Notes under the pieces: model-generated
Told to the model about the DNA's origin: nothing
Databases searched by the model: none
The model's input: the letters and a program-made list of their open reading frames with translations, nothing else
From: Paenibacillus gallinarum
GTDB taxonomy: Bacteria; Bacillota; Bacilli; Paenibacillales; Paenibacillaceae
DNA: 64,000 nucleotides
Direction: 5' to 3'
Assembly: GCF_014836635.1 (NCBI RefSeq)
Contig: NZ_JACSQL010000011.1
Span: forward strand, 106,672-170,671
Translations under genes and position numbers: made by a program
Shown here: positions 43,645-52,196 of the stretch, in pieces
How the letters are laid out: each line of letters opens with the position of its first letter
Numbering within the stretch: position 1 is the stretch's first letter

Positions 43645-44197
43645 TATCTTTTCCTTCTGCATGTTCTATATTTTCTAAAACCTTTTGCTGGATGTGCTCT
43701 TCGATGTACAGGGGAGCCTTGAGTATACCGACATTAGGACCTTCTTCAGCGAGAGTTACTATAGCGATGAGAAGATTTGGATCATCCCATAATACTTCTG
43801 GTATACGGGCGATCGTCTCTTCACATACATCGGTCGCAAAGACTGGCTGGTTTGATGAATCATAAAGCTGTACCGTAAGAATTGACATTGGAACTTGGCT
43901 TCTTTGTAGACCCCCCTTTAAAATCGCTTCTGTTTGATCATTAGTGTAGCAAGCATCGAGCATTAACAACTCGCCAATAGGTTCTACGCTCTGTATATTC
44001 ATTTGATTAAGTTCTCCTGCTTTTTTTCTTTGGTTTTCGAATAATTCACGTTTCTCTTTTTCATTAATTTGAACGTGATCATGTGAAAAAAAAGCAGGAT
44101 TCATGATTTTATATCCTGCAAGTTGAGTGGTAAGTTCATCGTAAAATTCGAATGGAAACATGCGATCAATATGTTCAGTGTTTATGTTTTTAGGCAC
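43634..44197 (-). CDS. Unknown protein, 187 aa (GTG start)
   Basis: I do not recognise this protein. It is acidic with several helices, and strands such as I-L-T-V-Q-L-Y and L-L-I-A-I-V-T. AAGGGAG precedes the GTG by about 10 bases. It overlaps the CPBP gene, so translation is coupled. Confidence 0.6.
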   Translation of the reverse strand: MPKNINTEHIDRMFPFEFYDELTTQLAGYKIMNPAFFSHDHVQINEKEKRELFENQRKKAGELNQMNIQSVEPIGELLMLDACYTNDQTEAILKGGLQRSQVPMSILTVQLYDSSNQPVFATDVCEETIARIPEVLWDDPNLLIAIVTLAEEGPNVGILKAPLYIEEHIQQKVLENIEHAEGKDNEE

Positions 44198-44311
44198 GTT
44201 ATGTTTCTCCCTTTTTCGTTTATGATTTTAAATTTCATAATCTGTCTAATCCATCACTATTGATTAGATGGCCTTTATGTCGGTACTGAATAAAGCTTTT
44301 GTATTCAGTAA

Positions 44312-44716
44312 TTAGCTGGCAGCTATAAACCCGGCTTGATGTTCGAAGTGTATGCGTTTGGCCATTTCTATGACGTCTCCTGTTGGGGTGTGAAAGTTTT
44401 TGCTTCGATAAGGGTTATATGTCACAACCTGATTTAAATCAGCTGGGCACTCTTCGTCTACTGAGACTAGGTATCCGATACATACGGCACACACGGCTCG
44501 GCACTGATTTTCAATAATCCAGTTGTGTCTTCCGTCAGCGATTTTAAACACTGCGTCAGATAATTGTACTCGCTCAGCATAACCGAGAACTTTTCCGCTT
44601 GTTGGGCTTTTGCTTTTTGGTTCACGATCTACGATTGAGAACATTCCGGATTTATTTAAATTCACGTATACTCCTACTCTCTGTCCAATCACTGGGGTTC
44701 CGTTCTTTATAATCAT
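44312..44716 (-). CDS. Unknown protein, 134 aa
   Basis: I do not recognise this protein. It has a C-R-A-V-C-A-V-C-I-G segment with three cysteines and a C-P-A near by, possibly a metal site, and beta-rich sequence around it. AGGAGG precedes the ATG. Confidence 0.6.
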   Translation of the reverse strand: MIIKNGTPVIGQRVGVYVNLNKSGMFSIVDREPKSKSPTSGKVLGYAERVQLSDAVFKIADGRHNWIIENQCRAVCAVCIGYLVSVDEECPADLNQVVTYNPYRSKNFHTPTGDVIEMAKRIHFEHQAGFIAAS

Positions 44717-44763
44717 ATCGGTCTTTACCTCCTAATGTTAGATGTTGACGGTATTATTCTTAC

Positions 44764-44807
44764 AAAGAACGGCCGATCGCAAGTAATGTAGCGATCAAGC
44801 CGTTAGA
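44764..44807 (-). terminator. Terminator after primase-like gene
   Basis: AACGGC-GATCGC pairs with GCGATC-GCCGTT, followed on the minus strand by a short T-rich tract. It lies just past the stop codon of 44813-45943. Confidence 0.7.
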
Positions 44808-44812
44808 GTATT

Positions 44813-45943
44813 TTAAGATTTGGACTGCTCTATTTTCCGTTGGTCATTCTGTGCTTGTACGAACTCGTACGCACGTTTCGAAGTGAACAGCAACCAGGGC
44901 ATGTTGTATCGGTATTCATCGTGTTTCTCACGGTATGGAACGACGTCCTTAAGCATGAGGAAAATGGCATAAGCCAAATCTTTTTCGCTAAGCGAGTCCG
45001 CGAGTTCTCGCGATGATTCCGTGTCTAAAGCAATCTTGTGATTTAAAATCACGTAATATGCAATTGCATTAGCCACGCTCATTTCATATCGAGATGCATC
45101 GCCTGCAAAGTCGTGCGGTTTTTTCTCAGTGCTTTTCGTTCTGGCTTTATCGAATATTTCCATATCTAAGAATAACCGGATATCTTCTTGTTTCTTTTCA
45201 TCTAATTCTCTATCGATCATATCGATTCGATATTGTTTAGCGACTTCTCGCTCGGCTTTCTTTTTTCGATCCATCTCCAGGATATTAGCTAGAAAGGATA
45301 CGAGAAATTGCCGAGCGAGGGGGTCATTCTCATAGTCTGCACACGGCTTTTCTGTAAGCATACGCTTCGTGAATGTCAGGTAATGATCATTAAAAATAAC
45401 TTCGAAAAATGCGGAACGCAAATCTTTACCGTTTTTATCTTTGGGGACTGGTTCTTTGAAAACAGACAGATCATCGAACAGGTATCGGTTATCGTCGTTT
45501 ATCAAACATTCAGGTACAAGAACAAGTGCATGAACCCCTCCATTTTTGGATAATTCGGTATACTGTGCGGGAAAATTGAGAACTTGATGTTTCATCCACT
45601 TCGGTGCTATAGGTTCTACATCAATACCGATAACACGGTTTTCTCTGGCACGAAGTCGGTATGCTCGATTAACACAATCTAAATTACTATCTGCATCAAT
45701 TTCGGGTAGCGTAACAAGCGGCCATTCTTTTCTTTCGTCGAGTTTAGCATTGAAGAGTTCATATGTTTCCAGTAAAACTTTAGCGTTAATTGGGCGCTTC
45801 ATATCGTCGGAGACGGTCCAGTTAGGATCATCTGATAATTTTGAAATGAGTGGATTTCTGCTAAAAACATCCGGATGAACCATAGGATATGTATTGATAG
45901 GAGTTTGCGTTTCCGTTTCGGTTAAGAGATTCATACTTTTCAT
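44813..45943 (-). CDS. Candidate archaeo-eukaryotic-type (AEP) primase, 376 aa
   Basis: Three motifs in the right order resemble the AEP/prim-pol catalytic core: I-G-I-D-V-E-P (D108, E110; metal ligands), S-K-N-G-G-V-H-A-L-V (H138; the S-x-G-x-H element) and F-F-E-V-I-F-N-D-H-Y-L-T-F-T-K (E181 and a T-x-T tail). Phage and plasmid prim-pols have I-D-x-D, S-x-S-G-x-G-x-H and E-x-Y-x-x-x-R-F-x-x-x-T-G at similar spacing. The C-terminal 170 residues are helical with no helicase. It follows the OB-like gene. Function is inferred from motifs only. Confidence 0.55.
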   Translation of the reverse strand: MKSMNLLTETETQTPINTYPMVHPDVFSRNPLISKLSDDPNWTVSDDMKRPINAKVLLETYELFNAKLDERKEWPLVTLPEIDADSNLDCVNRAYRLRARENRVIGIDVEPIAPKWMKHQVLNFPAQYTELSKNGGVHALVLVPECLINDDNRYLFDDLSVFKEPVPKDKNGKDLRSAFFEVIFNDHYLTFTKRMLTEKPCADYENDPLARQFLVSFLANILEMDRKKKAEREVAKQYRIDMIDRELDEKKQEDIRLFLDMEIFDKARTKSTEKKPHDFAGDASRYEMSVANAIAYYVILNHKIALDTESSRELADSLSEKDLAYAIFLMLKDVVPYREKHDEYRYNMPWLLFTSKRAYEFVQAQNDQRKIEQSKS

Positions 45944-46034
45944 AGTACACCGCCTTATATATTCAGTCTTTCACGCCAACATCTGCGCTACAAAAAACCG
46001 AAGAGCGACTGCTCCCCGGCAATTGCTTTTTCAC

Positions 46035-46886
46035 TTATGTGAATTGACTAAGCGTCCTGCTGCTTACAGTTTGTTTTGCAAACTCGGAACTGTGGTTTGG
46101 TCCAAATGGAGAGTCTATACTGATGGTATTCTTCTCCGTCTTAGTTTCTTTTTCGGTAAGGTTTATCTGCTTGGGAAGTTTTGTTGATGCAGATTCATCA
46201 TAAACTTTATTCATCGTATCTACTGTTTTTCCGGATAGGATTCCACCATTTATGCTACTGTTTATTACACCGCTGAAGGGCGAATTGCTGATATCTATAC
46301 CGATTTTTTCTGGATCAATGATCGGCGCAACGGCAAAACCTCTCTTATTGACTACAGGCTTATGAACAAGAAGATCAATTGATTTCCCGAAACCTGATAA
46401 GTTCTCCTCAGCCCTAATAGCCTCGTAAAATTTGATGGGCCCTTCTGGATATATAACGACATCAATTCCAGATCCCAGGTGTGTGAATCCTTTTGATAGA
46501 AATGTTGAAATCTGAATCATAATCTCTTGACCTGTAGCTGGGTTTTTTTGAGGATCATTAATCGTGACAGATTCACCGTTTTGCAAGTGTTTATATGCCG
46601 GCGGAAATAAGGATTTTGATTCAAGTGTTATTTTGTTCCGGTATATATTCTGTTCGTAAAATTTTGCGAGTGGCGTGTCTTGTCCTTGTATGATACATGG
46701 ATTCTTGAGCGTGATCCGGCGAAATGGTTTTGTTTCCTTCATCCCTTTTTTCAATCTACGCTGATTCACTTTGGCAAGAGCCTTCCCATCGACAGGTTTA
46801 TCTAGATTGGCGAACTTTACGGTACCACTAATGATAATGGTGTCGCCTATCGTAACTCCGAGTTGTTCTCTCGTTAATTTTGACAT
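46035..46886 (-). CDS. OB-fold-like protein, possible single-strand-binding protein, 283 aa
   Basis: The N-terminal half has OB-like strands: G-D-T-I-I-I-S-G-T-V-K-F-A-N-L, R-I-T-L-K-N-P and I-M-I-Q-I-S-T-F. The C-terminal part (about 210-283) is Ser/Thr/Lys rich and looks flexible, as in SSB proteins, though it lacks the acidic D-D-x-P-F tip. AAAAGGAT precedes the ATG. It lies 91 bases upstream of the primase-like gene on the same strand. A single-strand-binding role is a hypothesis. Confidence 0.4.
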   Translation of the reverse strand: MSKLTREQLGVTIGDTIIISGTVKFANLDKPVDGKALAKVNQRRLKKGMKETKPFRRITLKNPCIIQGQDTPLAKFYEQNIYRNKITLESKSLFPPAYKHLQNGESVTINDPQKNPATGQEIMIQISTFLSKGFTHLGSGIDVVIYPEGPIKFYEAIRAEENLSGFGKSIDLLVHKPVVNKRGFAVAPIIDPEKIGIDISNSPFSGVINSSINGGILSGKTVDTMNKVYDESASTKLPKQINLTEKETKTEKNTISIDSPFGPNHSSEFAKQTVSSRTLSQFT

Positions 46887-47285
46887 ATTAAATGGTATCC
46901 TTTTCAGGTTATTTTTTATTGAATTAGATTAGCATTTCCATTCATTTCAATTTGAATTATACTTTAATAACTCTATACCAACAATATTTTAAGAATCACT
47001 TGCTAGACGTTTTAGTACATTTATAAGCAAATATTATATAGGCGAAATGGGGGGCGTGACCCGCTTTCGCATCTGAGTTAAATTCCATATAAATGAAAAA
47101 TAAAGTTTATGGTCACAGTAATCATTTTAAATTGATTTGTTTGATGGACATAACATAACAAATAATTTTAATAAGTATTACAAAACGCTCTATGTTCAAT
47201 GGTTTATATAAAAAATCCGGGTTTTTTACCTTGTGGAAATTAGGCTTATTCGTTATAATTAAAATTAAAAGGGAGTGAACAATAA
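46887..47285. promoter_or_regulatory. Divergent promoter region
   Basis: For the LysM gene, TTGTGG (47231-47236) and TATAAT (47254-47259) are spaced by 17 bases. The remaining AT-rich sequence separates the divergent OB-like gene. Nothing else is recognisable. Confidence 0.6.
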
Positions 47286-48272
47286 ATGTCGTTTTACAAA
47301 ATCAAACGAAAAAAAGACTCGGGGCTAGTACAACAAGATACGGACATTATAGGAAAGCCTCCGTTCGTTTCTGAATCGAACATTGAAGACAAGAAAACTG
47401 CTCAACAATTTGAAAAGGTTTTCAAAGAAACTAAGTTCCAAAACGACATTTACAGCACAGGGACCCGGTCTGTGACGATCGCATCAGTAGTTACAATTGC
47501 AGGTGCCGCATTATTTTTCGTTCTGTTTTTCTCCATGGATGTACCAAGTAAAATTGTAAACGCAAGTGCTTCTCAGCAGTTAGCTGCTGCATCTTCAGTT
47601 ACCACTAGTAATGAGCAGGCGGATACAGAAAATTCAATTAGTTCCCCGCGTATCATTGTTTTACCAAGCGTTGATATGCCGAAAGATGAGTTTATGACTT
47701 ATTTGAGGGATATGTCGGAGGATGATGTGAAAATTGTTCTTGAAGCTATACAAACGCAGGGAGTTAGTAAAAATGAAGGTCCCGTTGTTGGATCGTCATC
47801 ATCGATGAATGGAGTAACTCTTTACGAAGAAATTCTTAGCGGCGATGTTGTAATGAAAACCGACATCATGGATCGACTTGAAAGGTTGGATAGCAAAGAG
47901 TTCACTTCTTTTATGCTTTCGATTACATCTGGAGAAGGTTCTTCCACATCTACTCCTGGCGTAGATATGGTAACATCTAGTGATGACGAGGTGGCTACTA
48001 CATTGGACGGGAATATAAGTTCAGAGGATAAACTTACTAGCCAGGTTGATGGTTCTAAGCGGCTTAAATTAGTACAGGACTTGGATACAAAAGATTACAA
48101 TTATTATGTCGTGGAATACGGCGATACGCTGTATGCTTTGAGCAAGTCTTTCGACGTGTCGCTCGGACAGATCGTTGAACTGAACGGAATTCAGGACGCG
48201 GATATGATTCGAGTTGGTGAGATTCTGCTATTTCCTAGAGATACGAAACAGCCGGATCTTACCAGCCAATAA
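47286..48272 (+). CDS. LysM-domain membrane protein, 328 aa
   Basis: A basic cytoplasmic N-terminus (about 60 residues) leads to one transmembrane helix (V-T-I-A-S-V-V-T-I-A-G-A-A-L-F-F-V-L-F). An extracellular Ser/Thr/Asp-rich region of about 190 residues follows. The C-terminal LysM domain (about 275-320) has Y-V-V-E-Y-G-D-T-L-Y-A-L-S, N-G-I and V-G-E-I-L-L-F-P, and would bind peptidoglycan. The protein therefore links membrane and cell wall. GGGAGTG precedes the ATG. A strong terminator follows. Confidence 0.85.
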   Translation: MSFYKIKRKKDSGLVQQDTDIIGKPPFVSESNIEDKKTAQQFEKVFKETKFQNDIYSTGTRSVTIASVVTIAGAALFFVLFFSMDVPSKIVNASASQQLAAASSVTTSNEQADTENSISSPRIIVLPSVDMPKDEFMTYLRDMSEDDVKIVLEAIQTQGVSKNEGPVVGSSSSMNGVTLYEEILSGDVVMKTDIMDRLERLDSKEFTSFMLSITSGEGSSTSTPGVDMVTSSDDEVATTLDGNISSEDKLTSQVDGSKRLKLVQDLDTKDYNYYVVEYGDTLYALSKSFDVSLGQIVELNGIQDADMIRVGEILLFPRDTKQPDLTSQ

Positions 48273-48316
48273 AAATAAAACCCATCCAAGATTATAATGG
48301 ATGGGTTTTATTTTAT
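48272..48316. terminator. Bidirectional terminator
   Basis: AATAAAACCCATCCA pairs exactly with TGGATGGGTTTTATT around a 10-base loop. Confidence 0.9.
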
Positions 48317-48502
48317 TTTTATTTCATTTTACTCATTGTTCCTATAATTTCTCAACCGCAATACTTTTTCTTCTCAAATTATATAAGTTTTAAGCTCTAT
48401 AGACCATTACTAGTAAAGTCTTCATCTACAAATAATCATAAATAATATGTGTGTGTAATCATGCAATATAATATTTTATTTAGATGATCATTCTACATAT
48501 TT

Positions 48503-48800
48503 ATGGTTTTACATAAATACAGGTTTCTGTATTTAAAGTTTAAACAGTAGCTTAAGCAGCTTGGATAAAAATATGGATAACTTTATTTCTGGGAATACAA
48601 TTTACTGTATTTACTGGTCAAGTAATAAAGTGAGAATCATTCAGTTGGAACCGCTCACTCCTCATAGGGTTGGGTTTATATGGTTTACATTTATACAGGT
48701 TCCTGTATTTAAAGGTTCTTTTGGTAGTAGTTTTAGATGCCTAGGTTGATTAGAGTATGTGAACTGTATTTATGGAAATATGGTTTACTGTAGTTAGAGG
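48503..48800 (+). repeat. Partition-type composite repeat array, distal block
   Basis: Two A elements (ATGGTTTTACATAAATACAGG then TTTCTGTATTTA, 48503-48535; a variant at 48680-48711) alternate with B elements (48576-48650; 48761-48800, left half only). The A core AATACAGG / CCTGTATT is palindromic. B elements read AACTGTATTTATGG then AATATGGTTTACTGTA. This block belongs with the array upstream of parA but is separated from it by the two-gene cassette. By position it is probably part of the centromere. Confidence 0.75.
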
Positions 48801-48831
48801 TAAAATATGTTCTATAATTACCTATCCTTGC

Positions 48832-48978
48832 TTATTGGAATTTTTCAATCAATGAGTAATATTCTTGAAATGTATCTTGTTTCTCTCTAGAACGATAATG
48901 TTCTACACCATTCACCATCAAAAGATAATCATCACCATCCTCGACCAACATCACCGAAATAACAATTTCCTTAACCAC
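48832..48978 (-). CDS. Small protein, 48 aa, second gene of cassette copy 2 (GTG start after an in-frame stop)
   Basis: Found by reading the minus strand. The frame reads V-V-K-E-I-V-I-S-V-M-L-V-E-D-G-D-D-Y-L-L-M-V and ends I-E-K-F-Q. Directly upstream in frame stand ATG GAT TGA, so a TGG-to-TGA change may have cut off the original start, leaving GTG 48978. A ribosome binding site (GAGGGGC) fits the lost ATG better than the GTG. The length and place match the 54-aa gene of cassette copy 1. It may be a recent pseudogene. Confidence 0.45.
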   Translation of the reverse strand: MVKEIVISVMLVEDGDDYLLMVNGVEHYRSREKQDTFQEYYSLIEKFQ

Positions 48979-48990
48979 TCAATCCATTAT

Positions 48991-49164
48991 TTAGCCCCTC
49001 ATTAATGATGGAATTTCTGTATCAGGAACATTCACCGATTGACCAACCTGCAACCTTATTAATTTCCTATTCCACAACCCCACTAGAATATTCTTAGCAA
49101 TATCACCATTTAAATGTAGATTCTCATTCAAGGTTACAATTTCCGTTTCAGTACGTTCTATCAT
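48991..49164 (-). CDS. Small protein, 57 aa, first gene of cassette copy 2
   Basis: The ATG at 49164 has GAGGAA 9 bases upstream; an ATG at 49173 is too close. From L-N-G-D-I-A-K through G-L-W-N and G-Q-S-V-N-V to S-L-M-R-G it aligns without gaps to the 65-aa protein at 27967-28164. It sits between two blocks of the partition array. Function unknown. A GGACCC / GGGTCC hairpin lies upstream (about 49197-49213). Confidence 0.65.
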   Translation of the reverse strand: MIERTETEIVTLNENLHLNGDIAKNILVGLWNRKLIRLQVGQSVNVPDTEIPSLMRG

Positions 49165-49280
49165 TATTTCCATTTCCTCTTTTCCAAAGTTATTTGAGGA
49201 CCCCGAAGGGTCCTTATTTTGCCATGTCCCGGATCATTTGACACTTTGCAGTTAGCGGAACCAAGGGAAGAAGGGATAAT

Positions 49281-49892
49281 TACAGGATAAAGAATACAGT
49301 GAGAATCACACGGTTGGATTCTTCCTTCTAATCTATAAGTATAGAGTTGTAATTTTAATGTATTTACATAAATACAGGTTCCTGTATTTAAAGCTTTTTT
49401 TCTTGCGTAAATTCAATGTTATGGTAGAAAAAATTTTGTGAACTGTTTTTATGGAAATATGGTTTACTGTATTTACAGGCTAATTAATAAAGTAAGAATC
49501 ATACAGTTGTATTCATACTTCATAGGTTGTTACCATCTATGGTTTTACATAAATACAGATTCCTGTATTTATGTCTCCTTTTATTTTTTGTAAAAGAATG
49601 AGTAACTTGGGTTGAAGAATATAATCTGAACTGTATTTATGTGAATACGGTTTGCTGTATTTACAGGCTAGTCAATAAAGTAAAGAATCACATCATTTGG
49701 ATTCATGATTCTGTTCTCTCAGTATAGGTTAACACTTTCTATGGTTCTACATAAATACAGGAACCTGTATTAGCAGATTATTCTCTATTTTTGCAGGAGA
49801 TTGAGTATCTTGGGTTGAAGAATATATGGTAAACTGTATTTTTGGGAATATGGTTTACTGTAAATACAGGAGAGGTGATAAAGTGGGAATCA
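49281..49892 (+). repeat. Partition-type composite repeat array, parA-proximal block
   Basis: A elements lie at 49358-49390, 49539-49571 and 49741-49772. B elements lie at 49440-49509, 49628-49700 and 49831-49892, with a right half of B at 49281-49320. Each A-plus-B unit is about 190-200 bases. The last B element spans the parA ribosome binding site and start codon (ATAAAGTGGGAATCAC). Older units carry a matching ATAAAGTAAGAATCA, a decayed copy of the parA start. The array is the likely centromere and the parA operator. Confidence 0.8.
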
Positions 49893-50662
49893 CGATTAGT
49901 ATCGGAATTCAAAAGGGCGGTGTAGGTAAGACCACTACATCTGCTATAACAAGCTACCTTCTATCTAAAGAACATAAGGTGCTTGCAGTTGATTTCGATA
50001 GTCAGGGGAATCTTACTCAGTTTTTAACTCAAAAAAATATTTATGAGTTCACAGGGATGACTGTTCTTGAAGCAGTTAAAGATATGGATGCTCGTCCATA
50101 TATACATCAAATTACAGAGAACTTGCATTTACTTCCCGCCGAGGACTTATTGGCCACGTTCTCTCGTTACTTATATCAATCTTATAGAGGTGAACCTTCT
50201 CATCTACTCCGTGAGACTTTAGATGGTGTTAAAGATGAGTATGACTTTATTATTATTGATCTGCCTCCGAACCTTGGGGAGCAAACTATTAATGCACTTA
50301 CCGCTTCAGATTATGCGGTAGTTATCTTACAGAGTGAACCTTTCTGTTATGATGCCCTGGATCGTTACCTTGAGACTCTTTCACTTATTCAAAGAAAAAC
50401 GAATCCAAATCTTATACTCGCTGGTATTCTGACTTCTATGCTAGATTCTCGTACAACCCTTGATGCAGCGATTCTAGAGAGGGCTCGGGCTGATTATGAA
50501 GATGTCGTCTTCGATAGCATCATTAAGCGTAGAAATCGAATTAAAGAGTTATCCATTTATGGAATCCAAGATTCCACTAAAGCGGATAAAGAGGCGTTAA
50601 AATCGTATAGTTCTTTCGTAAAGGAGTTGTTACAGCGTGTCAAAGAAACAGACCATAAATGA
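49883..50662 (+). CDS. parA: ParA-family partition ATPase, 259 aa (GTG start)
   Basis: K-G-G-V-G-K-T-T at residues 11-18 is the deviant Walker A motif of ParA/MinD ATPases. D-F-D-S-Q-G-N-L-T follows in the usual place, and I-I-I-D-L-P-P-N is the Walker B-type strand. The protein has no N-terminal HTH, so it is of the short type Ib class, where the small partner protein does the DNA binding. It separates plasmid copies to daughter cells. GTG 49883 has AGGAGAGGTG upstream. The partner gene overlaps its end by 26 bases. Confidence 0.92.
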   Translation: MGITISIGIQKGGVGKTTTSAITSYLLSKEHKVLAVDFDSQGNLTQFLTQKNIYEFTGMTVLEAVKDMDARPYIHQITENLHLLPAEDLLATFSRYLYQSYRGEPSHLLRETLDGVKDEYDFIIIDLPPNLGEQTINALTASDYAVVILQSEPFCYDALDRYLETLSLIQRKTNPNLILAGILTSMLDSRTTLDAAILERARADYEDVVFDSIIKRRNRIKELSIYGIQDSTKADKEALKSYSSFVKELLQRVKETDHK

Positions 50663-50903
50663 ATTGCTTCAACGTAAAGAAAATAAACCAACACAGAAAT
50701 CTGTAAATACAGAAACCAACATATATGGGATTGAAAATTTACAGATTCCTGGATCTACAGAGGTCGCCAAAAAAAAGAAGAAAGCAACTTTCGATCTTGA
50801 TCCAGAACTCCATACGAGACTCAAAATTTATGCCGCTCAACATGACTTGAGTATGGTTGAAATAGTTGAGAACGCACTACAGTTGTACTTTGAAAAAAAA
50901 TAA
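50637..50903 (+). CDS. Ribbon-helix-helix partition protein (type Ib ParB-like), 88 aa (GTG start)
   Basis: The second half is a ribbon-helix-helix fold of the CopG/Arc type: K-A-T-F-D-L-D-P-E-L-H-T-R-L-K-I-Y-A-A, then L-S-M-V-E-I-V-E-N-A-L. The first 45 residues are basic and look flexible; such tails contact ParA. GTG 50637 has AAGGAG 10 bases upstream and overlaps parA. In type Ib systems this protein binds the centromere repeats and represses parAB. Confidence 0.85.
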   Translation: MSKKQTINELLQRKENKPTQKSVNTETNIYGIENLQIPGSTEVAKKKKKATFDLDPELHTRLKIYAAQHDLSMVEIVENALQLYFEKK

Positions 50904-50907
50904 TAAG

Positions 50908-50970
50908 CAGAATATACAGTAACAACCCTGTACATTTATACAGGTTTACAGGTTTACAGATATACAGTGA
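50908..50970 (+). repeat. Downstream TATACAG-type repeats
   Basis: Right after the RHH gene come several short copies of the array core: ATACAGT, CTGTACATTTATACAGG, TTTACAGG, TTTACAG and ATACAGTG. They resemble the A and B cores upstream of parA and may be a second binding site for the RHH protein. Confidence 0.65.
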
Positions 50971-50992
50971 ATTGCACTAATGTCGATATACA

Positions 50993-51032
50993 AAATAAAC
51001 GCTCATAGCATAAGCTATGAGCGTTATTTATG
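50993..51032. terminator. Bidirectional terminator
   Basis: AACGCTCATAGC pairs with GCTATGAGCGTT around 4 bases with A/T runs, between parAB and the next converging gene. Confidence 0.85.
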
Positions 51033-51034
51033 AT

Positions 51035-51640
51035 TCATACTTCAGTTTTTATTGCGCGTAAAAACGATTGAAGAGCGTCGGCGATGTTAGAAGTTAGTGG
51101 GAGATCGAGCGAGTCACCATTGAGTATAAGGCTTAGATTTAGCATACCAGGGAATGATGATGGTTCTGTTATGTCTGGATACTTTTCAAGGAACTGATCT
51201 ATCGTGTCATCGATTCCTTTGTCGAACCACATGAGGTTATCAGCTATACTATCCGGTATATTCTGATCAGATACCGCTGCATCTCTAAAAAGACGAGAAA
51301 GGACACTGCTCGTCATTACTCTTACGAAATTACAGGTGATTGTCAGATTATACTCTGCTTTAAATTGGCCATTTGAATCTTCATCGCCATTGGCGTTTTC
51401 AAGTTGTTTAAAAGTGATAAAAGAAGGACTGTTAGCGTGGTTGATTCTCTGTACAATGGAGAGACCAGACATTCCCTGTTTATATCCGATATTTTCTTCC
51501 AAATACTTGATTAGATCTGTTACAAAATCACATTCATTTGAATCAAATGTGACGTCCAGTTCAGAGGAGTAGCCAAACGTTTTACTATCTAAGTTCTTTT
51601 TTCTTATGTTCACCATATATTGAGTATATACTTCTTTCAT
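51035..51640 (-). CDS. Unknown protein, 201 aa
   Basis: I do not recognise this protein. It is acidic, mixed alpha/beta, with a helical C-terminus. AAAAGGAG precedes the ATG. No signal or membrane segment. Confidence 0.65.
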   Translation of the reverse strand: MKEVYTQYMVNIRKKNLDSKTFGYSSELDVTFDSNECDFVTDLIKYLEENIGYKQGMSGLSIVQRINHANSPSFITFKQLENANGDEDSNGQFKAEYNLTITCNFVRVMTSSVLSRLFRDAAVSDQNIPDSIADNLMWFDKGIDDTIDQFLEKYPDITEPSSFPGMLNLSLILNGDSLDLPLTSNIADALQSFLRAIKTEV

Positions 51641-51818
51641 ATTTTATATCTCCTTTTATTCACATTATATGAGTAATAAATAACAAATAATAAACACACT
51701 ACATACATTTCGCATTTATATTTAAATAATATAAGTATAAATTTACGCATCGTATACGATAATGATTTTGTGTGAATAAAATGAATTATTTAATATTTAA
51801 TTTATAAGGAGTCCAACC

Positions 51819-51904
51819 GTGCGGGTGAACTGGGCTTACCCCGTAGGCAAAGTCGTTGAGACATACTACACACTATTGTCCGGGACCTAAACTGCCGAAG
51901 AATA
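51819..51904 (+). ncRNA. Unassigned GC-richer block, possible structured RNA remnant
   Basis: In an AT-rich gap a sharply different block begins GTGCGGGTGAAC, includes a GGGT...ACCC stem and continues through a stretch without a good ORF (51819-51904). GUGCG is how many group II introns begin, but no intron body or reverse transcriptase gene is present. It could be a 5' intron remnant or another RNA. The surrounding gap also holds the 12-bp palindrome ATCGTATACGAT (51749-51760). Confidence 0.25.
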
Positions 51905-51914
51905 TGTACAGCTG

Positions 51915-52196
51915 TCACACCCCTTTTGGGTCGATTGTGACGTGCATATGGACGTTTTTATTCGGAACATGGGTAACGATATCTGTGTAGGTACACTCTA
52001 GCTCTTCCGTTAACTCTTCAACAGTGTTGCCGCATTCATGTAAGATCAGTTCTCCAGTAGCGATATCTGTCGTCTGTACATCACTACCTGTAATAGATAC
52101 GACTAGTATACGATCTACACCAATACTGAAGTAGTCGCCTGATTGAAGTCTCGGACGCTCGGTTTGGGTAAGGTTTGTAATTTTTAAGATTGACAT
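51915..52196 (-). CDS. Unknown protein, 93 aa
   Basis: I do not recognise this protein. It is beta-rich (S-I-L-K-I-T-N-L, I-L-V-V-S-I-T-G, H-M-H-V-T-I) with an acidic stretch in between. AGGGGG precedes the ATG by 9 bases. The same frame continues open upstream without a start, see 52197-52377. Confidence 0.65.
   Translation of the reverse strand: MSILKITNLTQTERPRLQSGDYFSIGVDRILVVSITGSDVQTTDIATGELILHECGNTVEELTEELECTYTDIVTHVPNKNVHMHVTIDPKGV

Noticed and set aside
48503..49892. CRISPR array
   Set aside because: Units are long (about 190 bases), degenerate and palindromic in the A element; spacers are not unique sequences of equal length. It fits a partition array.
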